Assembly (NCBI GenBank): GCA_046261875.1
Contig: JBHENW010000123.1
Span: forward strand, 1 to 27,582
DNA: 27,582 bases
Direction: 5' to 3'
Source: JBHENW01 sp046261875
Lineage (GTDB): Bacteria; Acidobacteriota; Thermoanaerobaculia; UBA5066; Gp7-AA6
The notes under the pieces are model-generated. The model was not told where the DNA came from. It saw only the letters and a program-made list of their open reading frames with translations, and did not search any database. Position 1 is the first letter of the stretch, and every line of letters starts with the position of its first letter. This document shows positions 15,581 through 23,214 of the stretch, piece after piece. The translations under genes were made by a program, and so were the position numbers.

Positions 15581-16859
15581 TCTCCCCCGATGCCACCGTG
15601 GCGCGGATCCGGTCCACGGCGCGCGTGAAGTCGCTTCCAGTCACGATTCCGGTGTCGGCGTGCGGAAGGAGTCCGCAGGCGATCGCCAGGCGGATGGCCT
15701 CCGCGCCCGAGCGGACCGGTCCGGTCACGCCCTCGAGGCACGCGGGCTCCCGGCCTTGCGGCGCCAGCATGCCCAGCAGGCGCAGCAGGAACCGGGCCGT
15801 CGCCGTCACGGTGATCGGCGAGTTCGGATTCGCCCGGTGGGTGACCGGATCGACGTCGAGGAACCCGAGAGCGAGCGACCGGGTCACCGCCCGGCTGTCC
15901 CGGCGCGAGACGACGTCGGAAGCGATGACGCTCGAGGAGACCCGCGCCTCGCGCACCTCGGGCACCATCCACCAGACGAGGATCGCCGCCTCGGCACGGG
16001 TCAGCCGCGCCGCGCGCGCGGCTTCCCGCTCGGGCGCGGGCCAGTTGCTGACCCGGAACGCGGTGCGCGCCTCCTCGGCGCGCTCGGCGAAACGCTCGTC
16101 CCGGCGGGCGAGCTCGTCGAAGAGCGTCACCGCCAGGGCGTGGTCGCCCGACTCCATCGCCATCTGGGCAATTTTCTCCTCGACGTCCGGCCGCGCGGAG
16201 CCCATCTCGAAAGCCTCGCGGTAGTGAATGAGCGCCTGGTCCCTGTTGCCCGCTCCCTGCTCGATCTCGGCCGCCAGGACCCGAAGCTCGGGATCTTTCG
16301 GATCGGCTGCCATCGCCAGGGACGCGCGCTCCCGGGCGGCGTCCCAGCTTTCGCGTCCCATCTCCTCCCGCGCCGCGGCGACGTGACCTTCGCGCGCCGT
16401 CTTTCGCAGTTCCTCGGCCCGTGCGCGCACGCCGTCGCGGCCGGGGAGTCGAGCCAGCGCCTGGTCGTACAGGCGCAGGGCCTCGATGGGATCCGATTTC
16501 GCCGCGTAGGCCTCGCCGCACGCCACGAGGAGCGGTCCCGAGGGCTCGCCCGTCCGCAGGGCATCGACGCAGGCGCTGACCGCCCGGTCGGCGCGGCCGT
16601 CCAGGACCCAGGTCTCGATCAGGCCGATGCGGGCAGCGACGGCGCCCGGGCCGGCCTCCGCGCGGGCAAACTCCTCTTCCGCGCCGGAGAGGTCGCCGGC
16701 GAGCAGGGCGTCCCAGCCGCGGGCAACACCCTCCTCAAAGGGACCGGCGAGCTGTTCCCGCGGGTCGAGGGGGAACCGGTCGCGCTCGGAGACCGAGCGG
16801 GGGGCACTCGCGCATCCCGCGGCGAGCAGCGCGAACAGAAAGAGACCTACCCGGTGCAT
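15564..16859 (-). CDS. TPR-repeat lipoprotein with possible SLH-like C-terminal region
   Basis: A 431-residue predicted lipoprotein: signal peptide MHRVGLFLFALLAAGC with lipobox LAAG-Cys16. Residues about 40-270 are helical pairs typical of tetratricopeptide repeats, with the periodic pattern of small and aromatic residues in segments such as RGWDALLAGDLSGAEEEFARA, AKSDPIEALRLYDQALARLP, RESWDAARERASLAMAADP and GNRDQALIHYREAFEM. From about 280, TRAEAAILVWW, VIASDV, ALGFLDVDP, SPITVTATARFLLRLL and AIRLAIACGLLPH resemble degenerate S-layer homology motifs (TRAE..., DV, W/F, A..GL). This last point is tentative. No strong ribosome binding site precedes ATG 16859; 98 bases separate it from the end of hfq. 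It is likely a periplasmic scaffold or outer-membrane-associated protein; no catalytic motif is seen. Confidence 0.78.
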   Translation of the reverse strand: MHRVGLFLFALLAAGCASAPRSVSERDRFPLDPREQLAGPFEEGVARGWDALLAGDLSGAEEEFARAEAGPGAVAARIGLIETWVLDGRADRAVSACVDALRTGEPSGPLLVACGEAYAAKSDPIEALRLYDQALARLPGRDGVRARAEELRKTAREGHVAAAREEMGRESWDAARERASLAMAADPKDPELRVLAAEIEQGAGNRDQALIHYREAFEMGSARPDVEEKIAQMAMESGDHALAVTLFDELARRDERFAERAEEARTAFRVSNWPAPEREAARAARLTRAEAAILVWWMVPEVREARVSSSVIASDVVSRRDSRAVTRSLALGFLDVDPVTHRANPNSPITVTATARFLLRLLGMLAPQGREPACLEGVTGPVRSGAEAIRLAIACGLLPHADTGIVTGSDFTRAVDRIRATVASGENAGRE

Positions 16860-16957
16860 CGGTGTTCCACGTCTATCCAGAATGAAGGATGAAGCGATCG
16901 AAACCCCGAGAATCGAATCGTGCCTCGCGAACCTCCAAGGGGTCTCCCCCGCCCGCG

Positions 16958-17179
16958 TCAGGGTGTGGCGGGCAGGCTCTCCGCGCGGATCGAAGCGATC
17001 GCGTGCTTGTAGATCATCTCTTCCCGCCCGTCTACCTCCAGCACGAGGGCAAACTTGTCGAAACGGCGCAGGCGCCCCATCCTCTCTTCTCCGGAGGTCA
17101 GCCGAACGGTGATCGCGACGTTGTCTTTACGAAGGTTGTAGAAGAAGGAGTCCTGAACGTTGATCGGGGCCTTGTTCAT
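16958..17179 (-). CDS. hfq: RNA chaperone Hfq
   Basis: Hfq forms a hexameric ring that binds small RNAs and A-rich mRNA and promotes their pairing. The 73-residue protein contains the whole Sm core: VQDSFFYNLRKDN (helix 1 and proximal-face Gln), the Sm1 strands around TVRLTSGEERMGRLRRFDKFALVLEV, and the Sm2 motif IYKHAIASI with the conserved Tyr-Lys-His. There is no long C-terminal tail, as is common outside the gammaproteobacteria. ATG 17179 overlaps the miaA stop (ATGA at 17176-17179). The miaA-hfq order is the classical one found in many proteobacteria. The ORF extends further upstream only as a shadow of miaA. Confidence 0.95.
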   Translation of the reverse strand: MNKAPINVQDSFFYNLRKDNVAITVRLTSGEERMGRLRRFDKFALVLEVDGREEMIYKHAIASIRAESLPATP

Positions 17180-18117
17180 CCGTTTCTCTCCGTCTCGCCG
17201 GTCTCTGCCAGCATGGCGAGGATCGCCGGGATAGCCTGGTCCGGCTCGAGCCACCGGAGGCCTCGATCCCGTGAGAACCACGTCCGCTGCCTTTTCGCGA
17301 GCTGGCGGGTCGCCGCTACGATCTTCTTTTCTGTCTCCGATGCGCTGGCGCCCCCCATCACCCAGTCGGCCACCTCGCGATATCCGATGGCGGAGAATGC
17401 GCTGGCTTCGAGGGAGAGCCCGCTGCCGAGGAGTCCCCGGACCTCCTCGTCCCACCCCGCATCGATCATCTCGCGGACGCGACGCTCGATTCTAGCATGG
17501 AGGGTCGCGCGGTCCGGCGCGATCCCGACTTGCACGAGGCGCCATCTCTGCCGCCAGGAAGGCTCCGGCGGCCGGCGGACGGAAGCCGGCGCGCCGGTGA
17601 GGAGAACGATCTCCAGAGCGCGGAGCGCGTAGCGCACGTTGGAAGGACCGATCCGTCCCGCCGAGACCGGATCGTTGATCTCCAGCATCCGGCGGGCCGC
17701 TTCGGGGCTGCGGCGGGCCCACCGGGCCAGGCGGCGGCGCAGCGCCGGATCGCTCGCATCTCCCTCCGGAAGTCCGTCCAGAAGCGCGGAGACGTAGAAG
17801 CCGCTTCCGCCGGCGACGATCGGGAGCTTCCGTCGCGCCCGGATCTCTTCGGCGGCGTCCCGCGCCATCGCCGCCCAGCGCCCGGCGGAGAAGCTCTCAC
17901 CGGGCTCAGCCACGTCCACGAGGTGATAGGAGACCTCGGCGCGCCGGGCCGGCGTCGGCTTGGCCGTGCCCACGTCGAAGCCGCGGTAGACGGCAAACGC
18001 GTCGGCCGAGATGATCTCGCCGGACCGACGCCGGGCGAGCTCTTCGGCCACGCCCGTCTTGCCGGCCGCCGTCGGCCCCACGATGACGACGAGGTCGGCC
18101 CGGCGTGGCCCGCTCAC
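17176..18117 (-). CDS. miaA: tRNA dimethylallyltransferase
   Basis: MiaA adds a dimethylallyl group to A37 of tRNAs that read codons beginning with U. The 313-residue protein has the P-loop GPTAAGKT (14-21), SADAFAVYRGFDVGTAKPT (the catalytic Asp segment; the usual SADSxQVYRG has Ala and Phe-Ala here), HLVDVAEPGESFSAGRW, the GGSGFYVSALLDG loop, the RYALRALEI segment, AIGYREV, and the RQLAKRQRTWFSRD C-terminal signature. GTG 18117 is the start, overlapping the comEC stop (GTGA), and it follows the strongly coupled pattern of this block. The much longer open frame upstream is antisense or out of frame with comEC and can be ignored. Confidence 0.95.
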   Translation of the reverse strand: MSGPRRADLVVIVGPTAAGKTGVAEELARRRSGEIISADAFAVYRGFDVGTAKPTPARRAEVSYHLVDVAEPGESFSAGRWAAMARDAAEEIRARRKLPIVAGGSGFYVSALLDGLPEGDASDPALRRRLARWARRSPEAARRMLEINDPVSAGRIGPSNVRYALRALEIVLLTGAPASVRRPPEPSWRQRWRLVQVGIAPDRATLHARIERRVREMIDAGWDEEVRGLLGSGLSLEASAFSAIGYREVADWVMGGASASETEKKIVAATRQLAKRQRTWFSRDRGLRWLEPDQAIPAILAMLAETGETERNG

Positions 18118-20477
18118 CGGAGTCCCCGCAGGGCGAGGCGGGTCGACTCGGGCCGGAGCTCGACACGGACGTCGGAGAAGAGGTCCGTCCGGAACGTCCG
18201 CACCCCGTAGGACGCCAGCGTTTGGAGCGTATCGGCGTGCGGGTGCCCGAAGCGGTTCTCGCGGCCGCAGGAAATGACCGCCGCCCGGGGGCACACGGCA
18301 GAGACGAACTCCGGAATCGTCGAGGTGCGACTGCCGTGGTGTGCGACCTTGAGCAGCGTCGCGGGAGGAAAGCTGCGGGCCAGAAGGTCCTTCTCGGCGG
18401 GATCGCCGATGTCGCCGGTGAGCAGGCTGCGCCTTCCATGCCGTTCGAAGAGCAGCACGAGTGACTGGTTGTTGATCCCGTCCTTCTTGCGCAGGCGGCC
18501 GCCCGAATGGAGCGCCGTCAGGCGTGCGTCCCGCCAGCTCACCGCTTCGCCTTCGGCCAGCGTGACGACCGCAGTTCCTCGGTCCCGCGCAATCGCCTCC
18601 AGATCGGCTAACAGTTCCCCCTCGTCGTTTCCCGTGGACCTCCAGAAGCGTCCGACCGGCATCTCTTCGAGCACGGAGAAGAGGCCCAGCGCGTGATCCG
18701 GATGCGGATGGGTCAGGGCGACGCCATCGAGGCGCGTGACGCCCCGATCGAGGAGCTTGGGGATCAGGCGCGTCCGTCCGAACTCCCGGGCTTCCAGGTC
18801 GAACGGCCCTCCCCCGTCCACCAGGACCGCATGGCGGTCCCAGCGGAGCAGGAGGGCGTCCCCCTGACCGACGTCGAGGGCTTCGAGCGAAAAGCCGCGC
18901 GCGGGTCCCGGCGGCGCCGGGCGGAAAACCAGAAAGCCGTAGAGCGAAGCCGCCGCCAGCGCGGACCCCGCCCTCCATCCGCGCGCCAGGCACGCCGCCC
19001 CGACCGTGAGGGCGGAGACGGCGAGGATCGTTCCGAGCGGCGGCGTCGGCCGCAGGTAGGCGATGCCGGCGGCGCGCTCCGCGAGGCTCTCGAGCGCGAC
19101 CGATCCCACCGCGAAGAGGTCGCAGAGGGGACCCGGAAAAACGCCCAGGGTGAAACAAAGGAGGATGGCGGCGCCCAGACCGATCAGGATTCCCGAGAGC
19201 GGCACAGCGAGGGGCGCCGTCAGCCACGCCCCCGCCGCCACGAGATTGAACCGCCAGAAGAGGATCGGGGCTGTCACGACTTCCGCCGCCAGAGCGGCCG
19301 CGAGCGCGCCGAAGAGCCACTCGGGACCCGCAGGCAGCCGCGCGCGGATCCGCTCGGTAAAGAGCGCGATGCCGCCCACCGCGGCGAAGGTGAGGATCGT
19401 CCCGATGGAGAACGCCTGCGCCGGCGAGGCGACGAAGAGGAGGATCGCCGAGAGCCCGATGGCCTGTCCCGCGCCGATCGGCCGCTCGAGCAGACGCGCC
19501 GCGACGAAGACCGCGAAGACCAGCCCCGCGCGAACGGCCGGCGGGTTGGCCCCGGCGACGAGAACGAAAAGCGCGATGGTCGCCAGGAGGATGAGGTCCC
19601 TTCGCTTCCCGGATATCCCCGCGAGCGACAGGAGCCAGAGCACCAGACCACCCGCCATGACGACGTGGAGGCCCGAGACGACGAGGAGGTGGTAGAGCCC
19701 TCCCCTCCGATACGTTGCGACCATCCCGCGATCCAGCTCCGCCGTTCGCCCGAGCACGAGGGCGGTCAGGGGCCCGCGAACATTCCTCTCGAAAGAGTCC
19801 CCGCGCTCCCCCGGCGCCGGAAGCCGGCCCGCGATCCAGCGGTTCGGGGCCGCCAGAATCGAGAGGAACGTCCGGGAGCGGCGCTCGATCTGGAGCGAGC
19901 TCTTCGCCGAGAGACGGTATCGGTCCCACGGCAGCGGCACCTCGCGATCCGAGGCCGGGAGGTCTTCGGGGCGCAGCCGCCCGCTCGTCCGAACGCGGTC
20001 GCCGCGGTCCGCCTCGAGCCGCGGGTCGGACTTTCCCGAGACGAACAGAAAGGCGTCGGCGGGGAAGGGCCGCCATGTTCCGTCGGCGAGGATCCGCTCG
20101 ATGCGCAGGCGATTGCGCGCGCGCGGCGGCTCGCCGCTCCAGAAATCCTCGAGAACCCCCTCCACGTGATAGGCGCGCTGCGGATCGTCCGGCAGGGCCC
20201 GCCAGGTGGACTCCGCTTCCCGCGCCGGAGCCGCGATCCGCACGGCGCCGCAAAGGAAGCCCGCCGCCAGCCAGAGACCCAGGAAACCGGCCTGCCGGCC
20301 GACCGCACTTCCTCCCGTAGCGACCGACAGGAGGAGGGCCCCCGCGGCCACCGCCAGGAGCGCGAGCGCCGCGCTCGAGCCGAAGCCGGACCAGGCTCCC
20401 GCGAGGATCCCGGCCACGAGGCAGACCGCGGCCGGGACGGCGGGGGCCCGGCCGCCGCGGAGCACCGGGCCGATCAT
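18114..20477 (-). CDS. comEC: ComEC/Rec2-family DNA uptake channel protein
   Basis: ComEC forms the inner-membrane channel for single-stranded DNA entry in natural transformation. The 787-residue protein has the expected three parts: an N-terminal region with hydrophobic segments and a soluble OB-like domain (about 60-190), a competence membrane domain with many helices (about 215-500, including YHLLVVSGLHVVM and ANPPAVRAGLV), and a C-terminal metallo-beta-lactamase-like domain starting LDVGQGDALLL. Its metal motif HxHxDH is intact (His590, His592, Asp594, His595), and LLTGDIGDPAE and KVAHHGSRTST follow. ATG 20477 overlaps the stop of the methyltransferase gene (ATGA). The sequence before it in the same frame is antisense-like and rejected. 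An intact gene suggests competence potential, although other com/pil genes are not in the window. Confidence 0.94.
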   Translation of the reverse strand: MIGPVLRGGRAPAVPAAVCLVAGILAGAWSGFGSSAALALLAVAAGALLLSVATGGSAVGRQAGFLGLWLAAGFLCGAVRIAAPAREAESTWRALPDDPQRAYHVEGVLEDFWSGEPPRARNRLRIERILADGTWRPFPADAFLFVSGKSDPRLEADRGDRVRTSGRLRPEDLPASDREVPLPWDRYRLSAKSSLQIERRSRTFLSILAAPNRWIAGRLPAPGERGDSFERNVRGPLTALVLGRTAELDRGMVATYRRGGLYHLLVVSGLHVVMAGGLVLWLLSLAGISGKRRDLILLATIALFVLVAGANPPAVRAGLVFAVFVAARLLERPIGAGQAIGLSAILLFVASPAQAFSIGTILTFAAVGGIALFTERIRARLPAGPEWLFGALAAALAAEVVTAPILFWRFNLVAAGAWLTAPLAVPLSGILIGLGAAILLCFTLGVFPGPLCDLFAVGSVALESLAERAAGIAYLRPTPPLGTILAVSALTVGAACLARGWRAGSALAAASLYGFLVFRPAPPGPARGFSLEALDVGQGDALLLRWDRHAVLVDGGGPFDLEAREFGRTRLIPKLLDRGVTRLDGVALTHPHPDHALGLFSVLEEMPVGRFWRSTGNDEGELLADLEAIARDRGTAVVTLAEGEAVSWRDARLTALHSGGRLRKKDGINNQSLVLLFERHGRRSLLTGDIGDPAEKDLLARSFPPATLLKVAHHGSRTSTIPEFVSAVCPRAAVISCGRENRFGHPHADTLQTLASYGVRTFRTDLFSDVRVELRPESTRLALRGLR

Positions 20478-21730
20478 GGACGCCTCAGCGCAATCAGCGC
20501 TTCGAGCCGGTGCGTCAGAGGAAACATGTCGTAGAGCCGCGCGCTCTCGATCACGAATCCCTGGGCGAGGATGGCCGGAAGATCGCGGGCCAGGGTCGGC
20601 GGCTCGCAGGAGACGTACAGGACGAGCCTCCCCGCGGCCCGCGCGAGGGGCGCCGCAATCGGCCCGAGGCCGGCCCGCGGAGGATCCGCGACGACGAGGT
20701 CGAAGCGGGGTGCTGCCGCGAGGAACCCTCCGACCGAGGAGGACACGAGACGCCACCGCTCCGCTTCGGGCCAGCCGGCCCGCGTACGCGACGCTTCCCG
20801 GCCAGCCGCCGGATCCCCCTCGACACTCGTGACCGCGTGTCCCGCATCGAGCAGCGCTCCGGCGAGGAGGCCCACTCCCCCGAACGCGTCGAGCGCGGCG
20901 CCGGGCGCGACCGTTCGCGACGCCTCCCGGACGTCCCGATAGAGATCGGCGACGGCGAACCGGTTCGACTGGAAGAAAACGTCCACGGCCACCGAAAAAA
21001 CCCGACCCTCGACCTCGAGGGTGAGGCGCGGGACGCCGTCGCCACGGATCCGCCGGCCGTCTGGTCGTTGGATGCGAACGGACTGGAAGTGATCCCTCGA
21101 GGCGTCTTCGAGCGGGGCCAGGGCCGCGGCCCGCCCCTCGGCCGGCGCATCGGCCACGGTCACCCGGGCGACGCGCCGCTCCCCTTCCCGGTCCTCGAGT
21201 GTGGCGATCTCGACGACGGGGACCGTCATCCTGGCGAGGGCGTCTCCGATCCCTTCGACCGCGCGCCGCGTCCCCGCCGTCAGGGCCTCGCAGGAGGTCA
21301 CCGGGGTCACCTGGTGGCTGCGCGCCGCGAACGCCCCGATCTTCGCCGTGGCGCCGCTCCCCGTCGCATGAAAGCGGTTGCGCAGACGGTATCGAAGCGG
21401 CGAGGCGGTGATCGGCAGATCTCCGAAAAGAGACGGTGGCAGACGGCCGATCCGCTCCATCGTCTCGAGAAAGAGCTCCCGCTTCGCCTCCCGCGCGGCC
21501 GCCGGATCGTAGTGCGGCCAGTCGCACCCGCCGCAGCCCTCCGGCGGAACCGGCCGGCGGTCCGCCGAGGCGAAGTGAACCTCCAGGGCTCGCCCGCGCC
21601 AGTAGCTCCGGCGCGTTTCGAGAACCTCCACATCCACTTCTTCTCCCGGCAAAGCGCCCGTCACGAAACCAACCCCGTCGGGCCCCCGGACGACTCCTTC
21701 ACCGGTCGGAGCGAGCTTCTGGACTCTCAT
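20474..21730 (-). CDS. TrmA/RumA-family RNA (uracil-C5)-methyltransferase
   Basis: A SAM-dependent m5U methyltransferase of 418 residues. An N-terminal TRAM-like domain (about 1-55) leads to CGGCDWPHY (Cys66, Cys69) and a later PVTSCEAL Cys, three of the four cysteines that hold the iron-sulfur cluster in RumA-type enzymes; the first Cys of the usual C-x5-CGGC is not visible. The catalytic domain has VDVFFQSN, the SAM loop LDAFGGVGLLAG, VADPPRAGLG and YVSCEPPTLARDL with nucleophile Cys375. Whether it acts on 23S rRNA or tRNA cannot be told. ATG 21730 directly abuts a 16-bp inverted repeat, and no normal ribosome binding site lies before it. In-frame starts within the repeat's loop (ATG 21754, TTG 21775) would add 8 or 15 residues. 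Confidence 0.9.
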   Translation of the reverse strand: MRVQKLAPTGEGVVRGPDGVGFVTGALPGEEVDVEVLETRRSYWRGRALEVHFASADRRPVPPEGCGGCDWPHYDPAAAREAKRELFLETMERIGRLPPSLFGDLPITASPLRYRLRNRFHATGSGATAKIGAFAARSHQVTPVTSCEALTAGTRRAVEGIGDALARMTVPVVEIATLEDREGERRVARVTVADAPAEGRAAALAPLEDASRDHFQSVRIQRPDGRRIRGDGVPRLTLEVEGRVFSVAVDVFFQSNRFAVADLYRDVREASRTVAPGAALDAFGGVGLLAGALLDAGHAVTSVEGDPAAGREASRTRAGWPEAERWRLVSSSVGGFLAAAPRFDLVVADPPRAGLGPIAAPLARAAGRLVLYVSCEPPTLARDLPAILAQGFVIESARLYDMFPLTHRLEALIALRRP

Positions 21731-21792
21731 GGGGTCAATCGTGCATTCCTGCATTCTTGAGCCCGAAAAAGGCAATATGCACGATTGACCCC
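21731..21792. repeat. Perfect 16-bp inverted repeat with 30-base loop, REP/MITE-like
   Basis: GGGGTCAATCGTGCAT at 21731-21746 is exactly repeated in inverse orientation at 21777-21792, with no mismatch. It begins immediately next to the ATG of the methyltransferase gene and ends on the last base of the TAG of the preceding gene. The loop contains a short direct repeat TGCATTC (21742-21748 and 21750-21756). From memory, REP-like palindromes linked to IS200-type (RAYT) transposases in many bacteria have ends beginning GGGGTCA; no transposase is present here. Confidence 0.9.
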
Positions 21793-22454
21793 TAAAGCAG
21801 CGTCAGCCGGGGGAGGGAGAGCTTTTCCCGGAGAAGTCGGCGCGTCAGCGCGCGCGAGGTCTTCTCCGCCGCCTCCGGGTCCATGCGGTCCCGGGCCGGG
21901 GTCAGCAGCACGGAGACCCGGTCGCGGATCCCGTCGCGCTCGGTAGCGGAGAGGGCGTCCAGGAGTGAGTTGGCCAGCCGCCGGTCCAATCGCGCGAGCG
22001 ACGCCTCCGTCTCCTCCTCCGTCCGGCCCCGGCCCGCGAGGCGGTCGAGCGACCGGCGGGCCGAATCGACCGGCGCCGCGAGGTCGGGGCGGCTGCGGGC
22101 GACCACGGCGAGCCGCTCGCTCAGCGATCGGACGATGCCGGCGACGTCGAGCGCGCTGCCGTGGCGCTCCGCGCCTTTGCCCACGCTCGTCTCGGCGCGG
22201 CGCTCCCAGGCGACGAGGACGGCATCGTGACAATAAGAGAGCGAGTTGACGCGTCCCGTCGCGGCGCGCTCCTCCCGCCGCGAGAACGCGTCGTCGATGC
22301 CCGCCTCGACGGCCTCGATGGGGACGCCGAGGGCGCGCCATTGCTTGAGGAGCGCGAAATCCCTGGGTGAGAGCAGGAACGGGGTCCCGCGGCGGCGGAT
22401 GAAGGCCGCCTCGCCCGCGGCGTAATACTCCCTATCCGCCTCGGTTTCGCTCAT
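21792..22454 (-). CDS. Hypothetical protein, Arg/Glu-rich and helical
   Basis: I do not recognise the family. The 220-residue protein has no signal peptide, membrane segment or Cys cluster (a single Cys). It starts SETEADREYYAAGEAAFIRRRG followed by TPFLLSPRDFALLKQWRALGVPIEAVEAGIDDAF, which looks like a compact helical domain with aromatic residues, and continues as long amphipathic helices rich in Arg, Glu, Leu and Ala, possibly coiled coil (about 95-200), ending LREKLSLPRLTLL. ATG 22454 overlaps the end of coaX by 23 bases, so the two are probably translated together. Its stop codon TAG abuts the inverted repeat. The position among RNA-modification and cofactor genes gives no firm hint of function. 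Confidence 0.75.
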   Translation of the reverse strand: MSETEADREYYAAGEAAFIRRRGTPFLLSPRDFALLKQWRALGVPIEAVEAGIDDAFSRREERAATGRVNSLSYCHDAVLVAWERRAETSVGKGAERHGSALDVAGIVRSLSERLAVVARSRPDLAAPVDSARRSLDRLAGRGRTEEETEASLARLDRRLANSLLDALSATERDGIRDRVSVLLTPARDRMDPEAAEKTSRALTRRLLREKLSLPRLTLL

Positions 22455-23214
22455 GGATGAGGCGTAGCCCGGTCAGGGTCAAGAGCGGGTCCACCAGCTC
22501 GATCGCCTCCGACCCTCCACCGAACAGCTCGGCGAGCCCGCCGGTGGCGATGACGCGGGGCTTGCGCCCGATCTCCTGCGCGATCCGCGCGATCATGCCG
22601 TCCACGAGCGAGAGGTACCCGAAATAGAGACCGGACTGGATGGAAGAGGTCGTCGTCTTGCCGACGACCTTCTCCGGCCGGCGGATCTCCACCCTCCAGA
22701 GCCGGGCGGCCTTCTCGAAAAGAGCCTCGGCGGATATGGAGATGCCGGGAACGATGACGCCCCCCGCATACTCCCCTTTTTCGGTGACCACATCGAAAGT
22801 TGTCGCCGTGCCGAAGTCCACGACGATGCACGGCCCCCCGAGCCTCTCGTAGGCCGCGACGGCGTTGACGATGCGGTCGGCGCCGACCTCCTGGGGCACG
22901 TCGTAGAGGATGGGCATTCCCGTCTTCACGCCGGGCTCGACGAAGATCGGCTCCCGTCCCAGCACCTGCCGCAGCGCCTGGCGCAGCGGGAAGCGGAGCG
23001 GCGGCACGACGTTGGCGACGATGACGTGCTCGGGCTTGCGTTGCAGCGGACTCGACGCGAGAAGCGCTTCGACGGAGATCGCGATCTCGTCGGAGGTCGA
23101 CTCCCGCCGGGAGGTGAGGCGCCAGTGGCGCATGAGATCGGCGCCCTGGAACAGGCCGAGGACCGTGTTCGTGTTGCCCACGTCCACGGCCAGGAGCGAA
23201 GCGCCGTCTTTCAC
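22432..23214 (-). CDS. coaX: Type III pantothenate kinase
   Basis: CoaX phosphorylates pantothenate, the first step of coenzyme A synthesis, and needs a monovalent cation. The 260-residue protein is full length for the family. Visible motifs are LAVDVGNTNTVLG with the phosphate-binding DVGNTNT at 11-17, PGVKTGMPILYD, GADRIVNAVAAYE, VVDFGTATTFDVV, YAGGVIVPGI, SIQSGLYFGYLSLVDGMI and the ATGGLAELF segment. GTG 23214 overlaps the birA stop (GTGA at 23211-23214), and TTG 23217 is a possible one-codon extension. CoaX next to birA is a common arrangement in bacteria, with a CoA and a biotin function side by side. Confidence 0.95.
   Translation of the reverse strand: MKDGASLLAVDVGNTNTVLGLFQGADLMRHWRLTSRRESTSDEIAISVEALLASSPLQRKPEHVIVANVVPPLRFPLRQALRQVLGREPIFVEPGVKTGMPILYDVPQEVGADRIVNAVAAYERLGGPCIVVDFGTATTFDVVTEKGEYAGGVIVPGISISAEALFEKAARLWRVEIRRPEKVVGKTTTSSIQSGLYFGYLSLVDGMIARIAQEIGRKPRVIATGGLAELFGGGSEAIELVDPLLTLTGLRLIHERNRGG

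Noticed and set aside
16860..16957. GGGGGAGACCCC hairpin after hfq as a terminator
   Set aside because: Short stem, no T run; no recognisable promoter for the lipoprotein gene in this gap either.
18693..20534. 613-codon upper-strand open frame opposite comEC
   Set aside because: Antisense shadow of comEC, consisting of Arg/Glu/Gly-rich sequence without motifs.
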